Below, piece by piece: positions 1 to 8,566 of a DNA stretch of 64,000 nt. The notes under the pieces are model-generated. The model was not told the origin of the DNA and did no database searches. It was given only the letters and a program-made list of their open reading frames with translations. The stretch's first letter is position 1; the number at the start of each line of letters is the position of its first letter. The translations under genes were made by a program, and so were the position numbers. Source of the stretch: Cupriavidus campinensis. GTDB lineage: Bacteria; Pseudomonadota; Gammaproteobacteria; Burkholderiales; Burkholderiaceae. Location: the NCBI RefSeq assembly GCF_905397395.1, contig NZ_CAJPVH010000017.1, positions 35,941 through 99,940 of the forward strand. Direction: 5' to 3'.

Positions 1-385
1 GCGTACCGCCCTGAGCCTGCTCGAAGTAGCCGGCCTTCTGCTCCAGCGCGCCCGTGAAGCCGCCTTTCTCGTGCCCGAACAGCTCCGATTCGATCAGCGT
101 GGGGGCGATGGCGCCGCAGTTCACCGCCACGAACGGGCCGCCGGCGCGGCTGCTGCGTTCATGCACGGCCCGCGCCACCACTTCCTTGCCGCTGCCGCTC
201 TCGCCCACGGCGAGCATCGTCACGTCCGTTGCCGCCACCCGGTTGAGCTGGGTGATCAGCCGCTGCATGGCTGGCGCGGTACTCTCCCAGAGCAGGGAAA
301 CCTGCCCGGGCGCGGCACGGCGGCCCGGCGCGCGCGGCGGGGGCGCCGAGGAACGTGCGGAAGGAAGCGTCGCGGTGGTTGACAC
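1..385 (-). CDS. Sigma-54-dependent transcriptional activator, AAA+ domain (partial, 3' end outside window)
   Basis: The minus strand encodes the first part of a bacterial enhancer-binding protein. The Walker A motif GESGSGKE and the following [20 protein letters not shown] stretch are diagnostic of the sigma-54-interacting AAA+ domain. The sigma-54 contact loop reads GGFTGA instead of the usual GAFTGA. The frame is closed by a TGA at 458-460, so no long sensory domain fits upstream. The first reasonable start is a GTG at 385; an ATG lies further in, just before the QRLITQL stretch. That leaves only about 40 proline/alanine-rich residues before the AAA+ domain. The protein is therefore either a PspF-like activator without a sensor domain, or a gene whose true 5' end lies in another frame because of a frameshift. 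It is transcribed away from the sigma-54 response regulator at 801. The family call is firm, the start is not. Confidence 0.75.
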   Translation of the reverse strand, partial: MSTTATLPSARSSAPPPRAPGRRAAPGQVSLLWESTAPAMQRLITQLNRVAATDVTMLAVGESGSGKEVVARAVHERSSRAGGPFVAVNCGAIAPTLIESELFGHEKGGFTGALEQKAGYFEQAQGGT

Positions 386-529
386 GGGTGGCAGTGTGGC
401 CGCCTGCGCCCGCCATCCCAGGAAAGTGGGGGAAGGGGGCCGACGGCATCGGATTGGTCATTGATGCTTTAATGCTAACTGGTCGCGTTACGGGTGGCTA
501 CCGCCCAAGGCCCCGTCGCGGAAAGGTCC

Positions 530-541
530 GACACCTGTGTC
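530..541. promoter_or_regulatory. Palindromic operator candidate GACAC-CT-GTGTC
   Basis: The 12 bases form an inverted repeat with 5-base arms and a 2-base centre. It lies 260 bp upstream of the response regulator start and 145 bp upstream of the partial divergent regulator. Position and symmetry suggest a dimeric regulator site; the regulator is unknown. Confidence 0.35.
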
Positions 542-621
542 AGACGGACACCGGCATATCGGCCAAGAGGCTGTGGCTAGACTTCAGCCTATCTTGCGGC
601 CTGTGCCGCCCGTTGCACGGC

Positions 622-665
622 GAGACCTTTGCCAACCTTAGCCAGACCTTTGCGAGACCTTTGCC
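622..665. repeat. Three direct repeats of AGACCTTTGC
   Basis: The decamer occurs at 623, 644 and 655, so start-to-start distances are 21 and 11 bases, about two and one helical turns. This phasing would put bound proteins on one face of the DNA, as in enhancer arrays for sigma-54 activators or phosphorylated response regulators. The array lies 136-179 bp upstream of the response-regulator start, a usual distance for such sites. Confidence 0.45.
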
Positions 666-800
666 AGGCGGTTTGTCATCGCGGCAGCGCCGCACAACCA
701 CTCCGCATCCACCGAATCGAAAGGCCAACGGGCCCATGAGAATCAGACTCCGGACCGATTTCCGACAGGAATCCCGCGCCAACGGACCCCAGCGCAGCCT

Positions 801-2204
801 ATGCCACACATCCTGATCGTAGACGACGACGAAAACGCTTGCGCGGCGCTGGCAGAAATTGTCGCGATCGAGGGGTTTTCCTCCGCCACCGCCGGCAACC
901 TGCGCGAGGCGCGCCTCCAGATTGGCTGGCGCATGCCCGATGCGGTGCTGGCCGACCTGCGCCTGCCCGATGGCAGCGGCATGGAGCTGTTCGAGGAAGT
1001 GGGCTCGTCCGGCGTGGAAGTCATCCTGACCACCGGCTACGCCAGCGTGGAGAGCGCCGTGGAGGCGCTGCGCCTGGGCGCCACCGACTACCTCGTCAAG
1101 CCGATCAACGTCACGCGGCTCCAGACCGTCCTCAAGCGCATTGCCACTACCGGCGAGCTGAAGGCGGAAATCCATTCGCTGCGCGGCGAGTTGCGCCGCT
1201 ACGGGCGCTTTGGCCGGCTGCTGGGCAGTTCCGAAGCCATGCAGGCGGTCTACGACCAACTGAGCAAGGTTGGCCCGACCGAGGCCACCGTGCTGCTGAT
1301 TGGCGAGAGCGGCACGGGCAAGGAACTGGCGGCGCAGACCGTGCACGAGCTGTCCGCGCGCCGGCGCCAGCCGTTCCTGGCCGTGAACTGCGGCGCGATC
1401 TCGCCCACGCTGATCGAAACCGAGATGTTCGGCCATGAGCGCGGCAGCTTCACCGGCGCCGATCGCCAGCACAAGGGCTATTTCGAACGCGCCGACGGCG
1501 GCACGCTGTTCCTGGACGAAATTACCGAGATGCCGCTGGAGCTGCAGGTAAAGCTGCTGCGCGTGCTCGAGACCGGCACCTTCATGCGCGTGGGCACCAA
1601 CCGCGAGCAGCACGCCGATGTGCGCGTGCTGGCCGCCACCAACCGCAACCCCGAGGAAGCCGTGGCCGAGGGCAAGCTGCGCGCCGACCTGTACCACCGG
1701 CTCAACGTGTTTCCGATCGAGCTGCCGCCGCTGCGCGCGCGCGGCGACGACGTGGTGCAGATCGCCAACACCATGCTGGAACAGCTGAACGGCGAGCAGG
1801 GCACCCAGCGGCGCTTTTCGGCGAGTGTGCTGGAGAGCCTGCGCATGCACGCCTGGCCCGGCAATGTGCGCGAGCTGCGCAACTTCGTGCAGCGCGCCTA
1901 CATCATGGCCGACCAGGATGTGATTACCGAGGTACAGATTCCGCTGCAAGTGGCGGCGGCGCCCTCGGCCGGCACGGCGGTTGTGTCGGTGCCGGTGGGC
2001 ATGTCCCTGGCCGAGGCGGACCGCCAGCTGATCTTCGCCACGCTGGAGCAGTGCTCGGGCGTGAAGAAGCACGCGGCGGAGATTCTGGGTATCAGTTTGA
2101 AGACTTTGTACAACCGGCTGGAAGACTATGCCGCCAAGGGCGAACTGCCCGAATGGCTGCGCGCGTCCCGTAATGGCGACTCCGGCCCGCCCGCTGCCTC
2201 GTAA
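801..2204 (+). CDS. Sigma-54-dependent response regulator, NtrC family
   Basis: The 467-residue protein has the full NtrC architecture. A receiver domain comes first, with acidic residues VDDD near residue 8, phospho-acceptor Asp52 in ADLRLPD and Lys100. An AAA+ domain follows with Walker A GESGTGKE (168-175) and Walker [10 protein letters not shown] (about 233-241). A C-terminal Fis-type helix-turn-helix includes [16 protein letters not shown]. The sigma-54 loop reads GSFTGA (215-220), a substitution of the usual Ala. It should activate sigma-54 promoters when phosphorylated. The kinase-like protein at 2332 follows on the same strand and may be a partner, although it looks catalytically degraded. 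The ATG at 801 places the receiver domain exactly at the N-terminus; no strong ribosome binding site is visible. Target genes are not evident. Confidence 0.93.
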   Translation: MPHILIVDDDENACAALAEIVAIEGFSSATAGNLREARLQIGWRMPDAVLADLRLPDGSGMELFEEVGSSGVEVILTTGYASVESAVEALRLGATDYLVKPINVTRLQTVLKRIATTGELKAEIHSLRGELRRYGRFGRLLGSSEAMQAVYDQLSKVGPTEATVLLIGESGTGKELAAQTVHELSARRRQPFLAVNCGAISPTLIETEMFGHERGSFTGADRQHKGYFERADGGTLFLDEITEMPLELQVKLLRVLETGTFMRVGTNREQHADVRVLAATNRNPEEAVAEGKLRADLYHRLNVFPIELPPLRARGDDVVQIANTMLEQLNGEQGTQRRFSASVLESLRMHAWPGNVRELRNFVQRAYIMADQDVITEVQIPLQVAAAPSAGTAVVSVPVGMSLAEADRQLIFATLEQCSGVKKHAAEILGISLKTLYNRLEDYAAKGELPEWLRASRNGDSGPPAAS

Positions 2205-2331
2205 GGGCGGGCGCTGGCAGGGTGGTGACAGGAAATCCGCAGCGCCGGGCTTGCCGGTGCATGGTTCTTGCATGAAGACCGCTTTGGCGGATTCCTTTCG
2301 ATTGACACGCTCTGACTGAGCTGACCTGAAG

Positions 2332-3144
2332 ATGGCCATGGCCGACGCACCCAGCCCCACTCCACAACCCTCGCACGACCGCGCCGCCGGGGACCTCGCG
2401 TTCCCGGCCGTGCGCAGTATCGCCGAGGTGGCCGCGCTGATCGAGCAGGCGTCCCATGATTTGCGCTCGTCACTGAACGCGATCCAGAGCTGGGGCTACG
2501 TGCTGGACCGCTCCATCGACACCCCGGCAGCCCCGGCGCAGCGCGCGCTCGACGGCATCCGTTCCGGCATGCAGCAGCAGCTGGCGCTGATCGAGGAAAT
2601 GGAGGAGGCCGTGCGCCTGCTGGCCGACGAGCGCAAGCCGGAATGGGAAACCACGGACCTGCGCGCGGCCGCGGAGGAAGCCATGGCGGACAAGCGCGCG
2701 GCGGCCGAAGCACGCGGCGTGATCCTGGCCTCGCTGGAATGCCAGAGCCCGGGCGGGGCGGACTTCTGCGTGCAGGGCGACGGGCTGCGCCTGGCGCCGC
2801 TGCTGCGGCATCTGCTGATCCATTGCATCTGGCGCGCGCCGGCCGGCGGATCGGTGCGTGTGCACCTGGTGGCCGAGGCCGACTACGTGAAATTCCGCAT
2901 CTCCGAGAGCCCGCCGCTGGACCGCTCGCGCGGGGCCTCCCGGCTGGCGGTGCTGACCGACTTCTTCGGGCGCAGCGTGGCCGAAGCCGGTGCCCACTCG
3001 CCCCGGCAGAGCACGGCGCTGCTGCTCACGCGGCGCATGGTGGAACTGCAGGGCGCCCAGCTGACTGCCGAGAACGATAACTGCGACGCCGACAACGTCA
3101 GCGTCTGCATCGCCGTGCGCATTCCGCGCCGGCCGGCCGTCTGA
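2332..3144 (+). CDS. Histidine-kinase-like protein with degenerate ATPase domain
   Basis: This 270-residue protein has a recognisable dimerisation/phosphoacceptor segment, with His42 in SHDLRSSLNAIQSWGYVLDR, close to an HisKA H-box. The C-terminal half has HATPase-like spacing, but the N-box asparagines are missing (LLRHLLIHCIWRAPAGG where NLLxNAxK is expected). I see no DxGxG or GxGxG ATP-lid motif. There is no membrane segment and no input domain. It may be a phosphotransfer or inhibitory partner of the response regulator at 801 rather than an active kinase. ATG codons at 2332 and 2338 are both possible. A short stem with six T residues follows the stop (3166-3186). Kinase ancestry is reasonably sure; function is not. 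Confidence 0.7.
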   Translation: MAMADAPSPTPQPSHDRAAGDLAFPAVRSIAEVAALIEQASHDLRSSLNAIQSWGYVLDRSIDTPAAPAQRALDGIRSGMQQQLALIEEMEEAVRLLADERKPEWETTDLRAAAEEAMADKRAAAEARGVILASLECQSPGGADFCVQGDGLRLAPLLRHLLIHCIWRAPAGGSVRVHLVAEADYVKFRISESPPLDRSRGASRLAVLTDFFGRSVAEAGAHSPRQSTALLLTRRMVELQGAQLTAENDNCDADNVSVCIAVRIPRRPAV

Positions 3145-3165
3145 CCCTTAGTCGTTCTGCCGCTC

Positions 3166-3186
3166 TGCCGCATTCCGGCATTTTTT
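3166..3186 (+). terminator. Rho-independent terminator
   Basis: TGCCG and CGGCA (3166-3170 and 3176-3180) pair around a five-base loop and are followed directly by six T residues. It lies 22 bp after the stop of the kinase-like gene. Confidence 0.7.
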
Positions 3187-3339
3187 ACCGCATCCAGCAC
3201 AATCTGCACCCATCCGCCCCCTTTCCGCCGCCTGAAAAAGCGGCGGCAATGACGCCTGGCGCGCGCTGGCCGCAGCCCTTTCAGGTGACCCACCCGCTGG
3301 CCCAGCGTTTGCATGGTTATCCGTGGAGCCCCGCCATGA

Positions 3340-3795
<456 letters not shown>

Positions 3796-3798
3796 CCT

Positions 3799-3843
3799 GA
3801 ATCACAAGCGGCCCCCTGCCTTTGGGGTGGCCGCTTGTGATTC
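3799..3843 (+). terminator. Long perfect hairpin, terminator
   Basis: A perfect 15-bp stem (3799-3813 with 3829-3843) and a 15-base loop start right after the stop at 3795. No proper T tract follows, so it may act as a transcript-end stabiliser or a factor-assisted terminator. Confidence 0.65.
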
Positions 3844-3897
3844 TTCGTGCGCCCTGGCACATCTGTACCGCATCAACGCTTTGAACGGAGCATCCGT

Positions 3898-4521
3898 ATG
3901 TCTACGATCATCGCAGGACGATTCGATACGTTTGACCACGCAGAGACCGCCGCCGCCCGCTTGCGGGCCAAGGGGGTGAGCGAGCAGGACCTCAGTCTGT
4001 TCTATGTGAACCCGGCCGGCCAGCATGCCACGTACCCGATCGGGGGCGACCAGGCGGTGGACCCGGCGGCCCGACAGTCCGGCAAGGGTGCCGGACGGGG
4101 CCTGATGATTGGCGCGGCGCTGGGCGCGGCCGTGGGGATCTGCCTGGCCGCCGCCGTGCGCGCGTGGTTCGCCACGCCGCCGCAGCCCTGGGTGATCGTG
4201 CTGACGCTGGCGATTGCCACGGGCGTGGGCGCCTATGGCGGGTCGCTGATGGGTGCGCTGTCGATGACGAGCGCCGGCAAGCGCGATCCGCGCACCGGCG
4301 AGGTTCGCATGCGGCACGCCGGCGTGCTGCTGGCCGCGCACGTCTCGCCGGATAACACGGCGCTGGTGGCCAACGAATTGCGGCAGGGCGGCGCGGCAGA
4401 CGTCGAGCGTGCCGAAGGCCAGTGGCGCGATGGCCGCTGGGAAGATTTCGATCCGTTGGCGCCGCCGGTGCCGGCGGGTCCGTTGGTCGGGGAAGATTCA
4501 GCTCGCGCGCGGCAGCAGTAG
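3898..4521 (+). CDS. Stress protein, general-stress-protein-17M-like, with membrane insert
   Basis: The 207-residue protein starts MSTIIAGRFDTFDHAE and ends with a conserved block, DVERAEGQWRDGRWEDFDP. Between them (about residues 60-125) lie a glycine/alanine-rich hydrophobic helix and a second membrane helix (PWVIVLTLAIATGVGAYGG). The soluble ends recall a ferredoxin-like domain seen in general stress proteins. A shorter paralogue at 12800 has the same two ends but no membrane part. The ATG at 3898 gives the N-terminus shared with the paralogue and lies behind a GGAG. The gene sits between the lysine-tail protein and a PRC-barrel gene. Molecular function is unknown; envelope stress is a reasonable guess. 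Confidence 0.78.
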   Translation: MSTIIAGRFDTFDHAETAAARLRAKGVSEQDLSLFYVNPAGQHATYPIGGDQAVDPAARQSGKGAGRGLMIGAALGAAVGICLAAAVRAWFATPPQPWVIVLTLAIATGVGAYGGSLMGALSMTSAGKRDPRTGEVRMRHAGVLLAAHVSPDNTALVANELRQGGAADVERAEGQWRDGRWEDFDPLAPPVPAGPLVGEDSARARQQ

Positions 4522-4592
4522 TAGGCGTAGGCGTAGGCACCGCGCGGTTTTTTTATCACCATGCCTTTCACCCCTTCACAAGAGGAGCAGCC

Positions 4593-5072
4593 ATGCATCG
4601 CATAGACAACACGCCAGAACCGCCCGGCATGCCGCCCAGCGGGCCCGGAGCGAAGGGCGCAGCCATCATCGGCGGGGCGGAGCAGCACAGTGCCGGCCCG
4701 GGACCGTTCGTGATGGCGTCCGATACGCTCGAGGGCAACAAGGTGGTGGACCCTTCGGGCGAGGAGATCGGCACCATCGACCACATCATGCTCGACGTGC
4801 TGGGCGGCCGCATCGCCTATGCGGTGCTGGCGATGGGCGGCTTCCTCGGCATTGGCGAGAAACTGCACGCCCTGCCGTGGTCGGCGCTGACGCTGGACAC
4901 GCGGCGCAAGTGCTTCGTGCTGGGCGTGGAGCGCGAACGCATCAAGGCGGCGCCGGGTTTCGACAAGGAGCACTGGCCGACCATGGCGAACTCGCAGTGG
5001 GCCACCACGATCCACGAGTACTACGGCATTTCGCCGTACTGGGAGAAGGATCGGTACGATCCGTGGGCTTGA
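4593..5072 (+). CDS. PRC-barrel domain protein
   Basis: The 159-residue product has a PRC-barrel core at about residues 40-110 (SDTLEGNKVVDPSGEEIGTI through MLDVLGGRIAYAVLAMGGFL to LPWSALTLD). PRC-barrel proteins are small beta-barrels found as stress proteins and RNA-associated factors. No signal peptide or membrane helix is present. The ATG at 4593 follows AGAGGAG and was chosen over upstream in-frame codons for that reason. The stop is followed by a strong terminator that also separates it from the convergent BON gene. The function is likely stress-related by neighbours only. Confidence 0.88.
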   Translation: MHRIDNTPEPPGMPPSGPGAKGAAIIGGAEQHSAGPGPFVMASDTLEGNKVVDPSGEEIGTIDHIMLDVLGGRIAYAVLAMGGFLGIGEKLHALPWSALTLDTRRKCFVLGVERERIKAAPGFDKEHWPTMANSQWATTIHEYYGISPYWEKDRYDPWA

Positions 5073-5089
5073 GGCCCAATCGAACAAAG

Positions 5090-5114
5090 CCGGCGCCCGA
5101 GGGCGCCGGTTTTT
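5090..5114 (+). terminator. Rho-independent terminator of the PRC-barrel gene
   Basis: A 9-bp perfect GC stem (CCGGCGCCC with GGGCGCCGG), a 2-base loop and five T residues lie 17 bp after the stop. The reverse strand has no matching T tract, so it serves mainly the plus strand. Confidence 0.85.
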
Positions 5115-5154
5115 CGTTGCGCGGAGGAGGGGCTCAGACCGGCTCAGACCGGCT

Positions 5155-5505
5155 TCAGACCTTGTGGTTGACCTGCCCCGAGGGTTTGCTCGACGGATCG
5201 GCGCGCATGCCGCTGGCCGCAGGCTGTCCGGCCGGCTCCGGGGGCGGCGGTACCCGCGTGCTGAGCTGGTTCGACACACCGAGAATGCCCGGTGGCGTGG
5301 CGGCGGCTTTCTCAAGCCGTTGCGACAGGTCGATGTCCTCCACGCGGCCCGTGAGCGTGACGCGCCGGTCTACCACGTGCACGGCCACGCCATCGGGCAT
5401 GTCGCCGCCGCACGCTTCGGCGATGCATGTGCCCACGCGTTCGCGCAGCAATTCGTCGTCTTCGTCTGGACTGGTCCGGGCGGTGTCCTGGGTTTCGGTC
5501 TGCAT
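5155..5505 (-). CDS. BON-domain protein (cytosolic)
   Basis: This 116-residue protein carries one BON domain: DDELLRERVGTCIAEA, VAVHVVDRRVTLTGRVED and GILGVSNQLSTRV show the helix, two strands and final strand. BON domains bind phospholipids or other envelope partners, usually in periplasmic proteins such as OsmY. This copy has no signal peptide. A proline-rich, low-complexity tail follows. The start at 5505 has a GGAAG ribosome binding site, and upstream in-frame codons do not. It converges with the PRC-barrel gene and is divergent from the iron permease homologue. A second BON protein is at 11023. Confidence 0.85.
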   Translation of the reverse strand: MQTETQDTARTSPDEDDELLRERVGTCIAEACGGDMPDGVAVHVVDRRVTLTGRVEDIDLSQRLEKAAATPPGILGVSNQLSTRVPPPPEPAGQPAASGMRADPSSKPSGQVNHKV

Positions 5506-5722
5506 AGCGCTTCCTTTCACTGGGTAACAAGAGTCCTGCATGGGCGTGCGACGCAATCGGCATGCCTGCGGCGCCGCATCGGAGGCGCCGCCCAAGCCGG
5601 CGCTGTCTTGTAAAAACGACGCGTCACAACGCGCTGACAGCCTTGTAGGACACCGCCGCCTGATCGGGCCACGGTCCGCTCTCTACAATGTAGGCAGTCA
5701 TGTGTTTCCGCAGGAGCCTTTC

Positions 5723-6223
5723 ATGAAGCAGCACCGGATCATGCATCTGTTCGATCACTTCGCCGGCGCCGCTACGCGCCATGCGGGCTCGCCGGCGGCC
5801 TTCGTGCTGGCTCTGCTGGTGGTAGTGATCTGGGCCGTGACCGGCCCGATCTTCGGCTATTCGGAGACCTGGCAGCTGGTCATCAACACCGGCACCACGA
5901 TCATCACCTTCCTGATGGTGTTCCTGATCCAGCAGAGTCAGAACAAGGACTCGATGGCGGTACACCTGAAGCTGAACGAGTTGCTGGCGTCGAGCAAGCC
6001 GGCGAGCAACCATCTGATCTCGATCGAGGAACTCGACGAGGACGAGTTGCGGCAACTGGTGCTGTTCTATCGCCATCTGGCCGAGTTGGCGGACCGGGAG
6101 GGTGGGGTGAAGTGCAGCCACTCCCTGGACGACGCCAACGAAAACCACGCCGCGAAACGGCGCGCGCGGCACGCGGCACGTGAATCGGGTGCCGCCCACG
6201 CCGATGCCGAGCCCGCCACCTAG
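5723..6223 (+). CDS. Low-affinity iron permease family protein
   Basis: The 166-residue membrane protein matches the low-affinity iron permease family (PF04120). It has two hydrophobic helices (about residues 24-44 and 53-72) separated by GYSETWQLVINTGTTIITFL, then QNKDSMAVHLKLNELLASS and an acidic SIEELDEDELRQL segment. Bacterial members of this family are widespread, but iron transport is unproven for most. The ATG at 5723 follows CAGGAG. The C-terminal 45 residues are charged and Ala/Glu/His-rich. It is divergent from the BON gene and precedes the DUF3182 gene by 55 bp. Confidence 0.85.
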   Translation: MKQHRIMHLFDHFAGAATRHAGSPAAFVLALLVVVIWAVTGPIFGYSETWQLVINTGTTIITFLMVFLIQQSQNKDSMAVHLKLNELLASSKPASNHLISIEELDEDELRQLVLFYRHLAELADREGGVKCSHSLDDANENHAAKRRARHAARESGAAHADAEPAT

Positions 6224-6278
6224 CTGGCATGGATCTGGCTCCACATTCCTGGCACGTCTGTTCCCTGAGGAGACCATT

Positions 6279-7466
6279 TTGGCCACCCCGGCAACTCCGA
6301 ATCCAGCAGTTTCGACGACATCCTCCGAGCCGGCGCCGCTGGCCCAGCCACGCGAGGTGCGCGTAGTGGTCTATGGGCGCGCCGATTGCGACGACCCGGC
6401 TAGCCATCCGGGCACCACGCTGCGGAACATCGCGGAGCGCGTGGCGGCACTGGCTGGCTTCCGCTACGCGGGCAGCTACGACGCCGTGACCCACGGCGCC
6501 GCGACGGACCGCCTCTACTTCGTGCCCGCCGACACGCTGACCGGCATCGACAGCGCGCACCAGCTCGGCATCGCCAGCCTGCACGACCTGCTCGGTGGCG
6601 TGGTGCCGCACGATTTCGTTGGCACGAAGGCGATTTCCCACGGGTTGGTTGCGCCCGATGCCAGGGCCCCGGAGGGCTGGAGCCAAGACTTCGGCGCGCG
6701 CATCGAGCCGTACGTCTTGCCGGGCTACACCGCGTTCTCGGTGGAGGATGCGCGGCGGGCCGGGCAGGCCATGCTGGGCGGGGGCAAGGTTCGCGTGAAG
6801 GAGCCGCGCGGCATCGGCGGACTCGGCCAGCAGGTGGTGGCGAACGCCGCCGAACTCGACGCCGCACTGGCGGCGCTGGACGCCCGGCAGATCGAGCGCG
6901 AAGGGCTGGTGCTCGAACGCAACCTCGAGGACGTGACCACCTTCAGCGTCGGGCAAGTGGAAGTGGGGGACCTGCGCGCGAGCTATTGCGGCACCCAGGG
7001 CCTCACCCGCAACCACGCCGGCGAACTGGTCTATGGCGGCTCCACGTTGCGCGTGGTGCGGGGCTCGCTGGAAGACCTGTGCGCGCATCCGATCGAGGCG
7101 CATCTGCGCGAGGCCGTGCAGGCCGCGCTGGCCTATCACGCCGCCGCGGTGGCGTGCTATCCGGGCACGATGGTCTCCCGCTGCAACTACGACGTGGCGA
7201 TGGGCACCGACAACGGCCGGCAGCGGCTGGGCGTGCTCGAACAGTCCTGGCGCGTGGGCGGCGCCACCGGGGCCGAACTGGCCGCGCTGGCGGCGTTCCA
7301 GGCCGACCCCCAATGCGTGAGGGCCACCGCCAGCACGCGCGAGATCTATGGCACCGACGTACCCGTGCCGCCCGGCGCGGACGTCTATTACCAGGGAGAA
7401 GACCGCAACGTCGGCCCGTTGACGAAGTATGCAATTCTGGAGTCCAGTTCTGATGGCCACACATGA
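6279..7466 (+). CDS. DUF3182 family protein, ATP-grasp-like
   Basis: The 395-residue product belongs to the DUF3182 family. Features seen are an N-terminal VRVVVYGRADCDDPASHPG segment, a central GGKVRVKEPRGIGGLGQQVV loop like the ATP-grasp phosphate-binding region, and GLVLERNLEDVTTFSVGQV further on. The end contains SRCNYDVAMG and YGTDVPVPP. The family resembles ATP-grasp ligases, but no reaction is known. I place the start at the TTG at 6279 because it has a well-spaced GAGGAG and no better-spaced ATG is available; an in-frame start at 6180 would overlap the previous gene. The stop overlaps the alpha/beta hydrolase start by 14 bases, so the two are probably translated together. Confidence 0.8.
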   Translation: MATPATPNPAVSTTSSEPAPLAQPREVRVVVYGRADCDDPASHPGTTLRNIAERVAALAGFRYAGSYDAVTHGAATDRLYFVPADTLTGIDSAHQLGIASLHDLLGGVVPHDFVGTKAISHGLVAPDARAPEGWSQDFGARIEPYVLPGYTAFSVEDARRAGQAMLGGGKVRVKEPRGIGGLGQQVVANAAELDAALAALDARQIEREGLVLERNLEDVTTFSVGQVEVGDLRASYCGTQGLTRNHAGELVYGGSTLRVVRGSLEDLCAHPIEAHLREAVQAALAYHAAAVACYPGTMVSRCNYDVAMGTDNGRQRLGVLEQSWRVGGATGAELAALAAFQADPQCVRATASTREIYGTDVPVPPGADVYYQGEDRNVGPLTKYAILESSSDGHT

Positions 7467-8418
7467 GGAATCGTTACAGATCCATACCGATGGCGGCACC
7501 ATCGCCGGCACGCTGATCACGCCGGCCACCAAGCTCCCCGGCGTGTTGTTCGTGCACGGGTGGGGCGGCAGCCAGCAGCAATACCTGGCGCGCGCGCGCG
7601 AGGTGGCCGGTCTGGGCTGCGTCTGCATGACTTTCGACCTGACCGGTCACGCCGGTACCGCCGCGCAATACGAAACCGTCAGCCGCATGCGCAACCTGGC
7701 CGATGTGCTGGCTGCCTATGACGTGCTGGTGCGGCACCCCGAGGTAGACCGCAATGCCATCGCCGTGGTGGGCAGCAGTTACGGCGGCTACCTTGCCGCC
7801 GTACTCTGCGAACTGCGCCCGGTGCGCTGGCTGGCCCTGCGCGCCCCGGCGCTCTACATGGATAGCGGATGGGAGTCGCCCAAGCGGCAGCTGCACCACG
7901 ACCAGGATCTGGTGGCCTACCGGCGCAAGGTGGTGGCCCCCGATACCAACCGGGCGCTGCGCGCCTGCACCAACTTCAAAGGCGATGTGCTGGTGGTGGA
8001 ATCCCAGCATGACAACATCGTGCCCCACGCGGCGGTACTCAGCTACGTGGACGCCTGCTGCGAGGCCTGGTCGATCACTTACCGGATACTGAAAGGCGCC
8101 GACCACGGTCTTTCGACGGAAGACCACCAGCGCGCCTACGGCAAGCTGCTGGTGGGATGGCTGCGCGAGATGGTGACCGAAGCGCGTACCGGCCCGGCGG
8201 TGGCGCCGCCCCGGCCGAGTGCATCCTCCACCGTCAAGGCGACGTCGACCCCATCCCCCGAATTCACGGTAGCGCGGCAAAAGCCACCCCCGCCGCGGGC
8301 CGATGCCGGCCTGGCACCCGATGAGGACGACAACGAGACCGCCGTGGCGGCTGGCGATGCCGATGACGAGAACGATCCGCAGGTGATTGCGGCGTCGGCG
8401 CCATCGACCCGCAAGTAG
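7453..8418 (+). CDS. Alpha/beta hydrolase, dienelactone-hydrolase-like
   Basis: The 321-residue enzyme shows an alpha/beta hydrolase fold: VLFVHGWGGS (oxyanion region), nucleophile elbow GSSYGG with Ser109, Asp187 in ESQHDNIVP and His218 in GADHGLS, a complete catalytic triad. There is no signal peptide, so it acts in the cytosol. The last 70 residues are a low-complexity acidic and proline-rich tail not needed for the fold. It overlaps the DUF3182 gene by 14 bases; the pair probably shares a substrate, for example an ester or peptide made by the ATP-grasp-like partner. I chose ATG 7453 over the ATG at 7429 because GGAG lies upstream of it. The true substrate is unknown. Confidence 0.85.
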   Translation: MATHEESLQIHTDGGTIAGTLITPATKLPGVLFVHGWGGSQQQYLARAREVAGLGCVCMTFDLTGHAGTAAQYETVSRMRNLADVLAAYDVLVRHPEVDRNAIAVVGSSYGGYLAAVLCELRPVRWLALRAPALYMDSGWESPKRQLHHDQDLVAYRRKVVAPDTNRALRACTNFKGDVLVVESQHDNIVPHAAVLSYVDACCEAWSITYRILKGADHGLSTEDHQRAYGKLLVGWLREMVTEARTGPAVAPPRPSASSTVKATSTPSPEFTVARQKPPPPRADAGLAPDEDDNETAVAAGDADDENDPQVIAASAPSTRK

Positions 8419-8566
8419 CCCCGGGGCGTCCCGCGAAGATCGCTTTGTAGCGATTGCAGGCCGTGTGGTTTCTGCCAGACGCGCCGGAATTTTTTGCAAT
8501 AGCCGTGTAAGTGGCCGCGTCTGAAGCGGCTATCGGCTGGCATGCCTTGTGCGTTGGCGGAGCCAC

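Larger units (their letters stand above)
386..800. other. Non-coding spacer between two divergent sigma-54 activators
   Basis: I see no convincing gene in these 415 bases. The stretch holds a short palindrome (530-541) and three copies of a 12-base direct repeat (622-665), both listed separately. Its position between two divergently transcribed regulators makes it the likely control region of both. Confidence 0.6.

Noticed and set aside
540..2360. A 606-codon open frame opposite the sigma-54 response regulator
   Set aside because: Composition (Gln/His/Arg-rich) and complete overlap with a clear NtrC-family gene show it is a shadow frame.
3853..6265. CCTGGCAC-RTCTGT-WCC motifs at 3853 and 6248 as sigma-54 promoters
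   Set aside because: The -24 half looks right, but the -12 half lacks TTGC in both, and the one at 6248 would leave almost no leader before the start codon.
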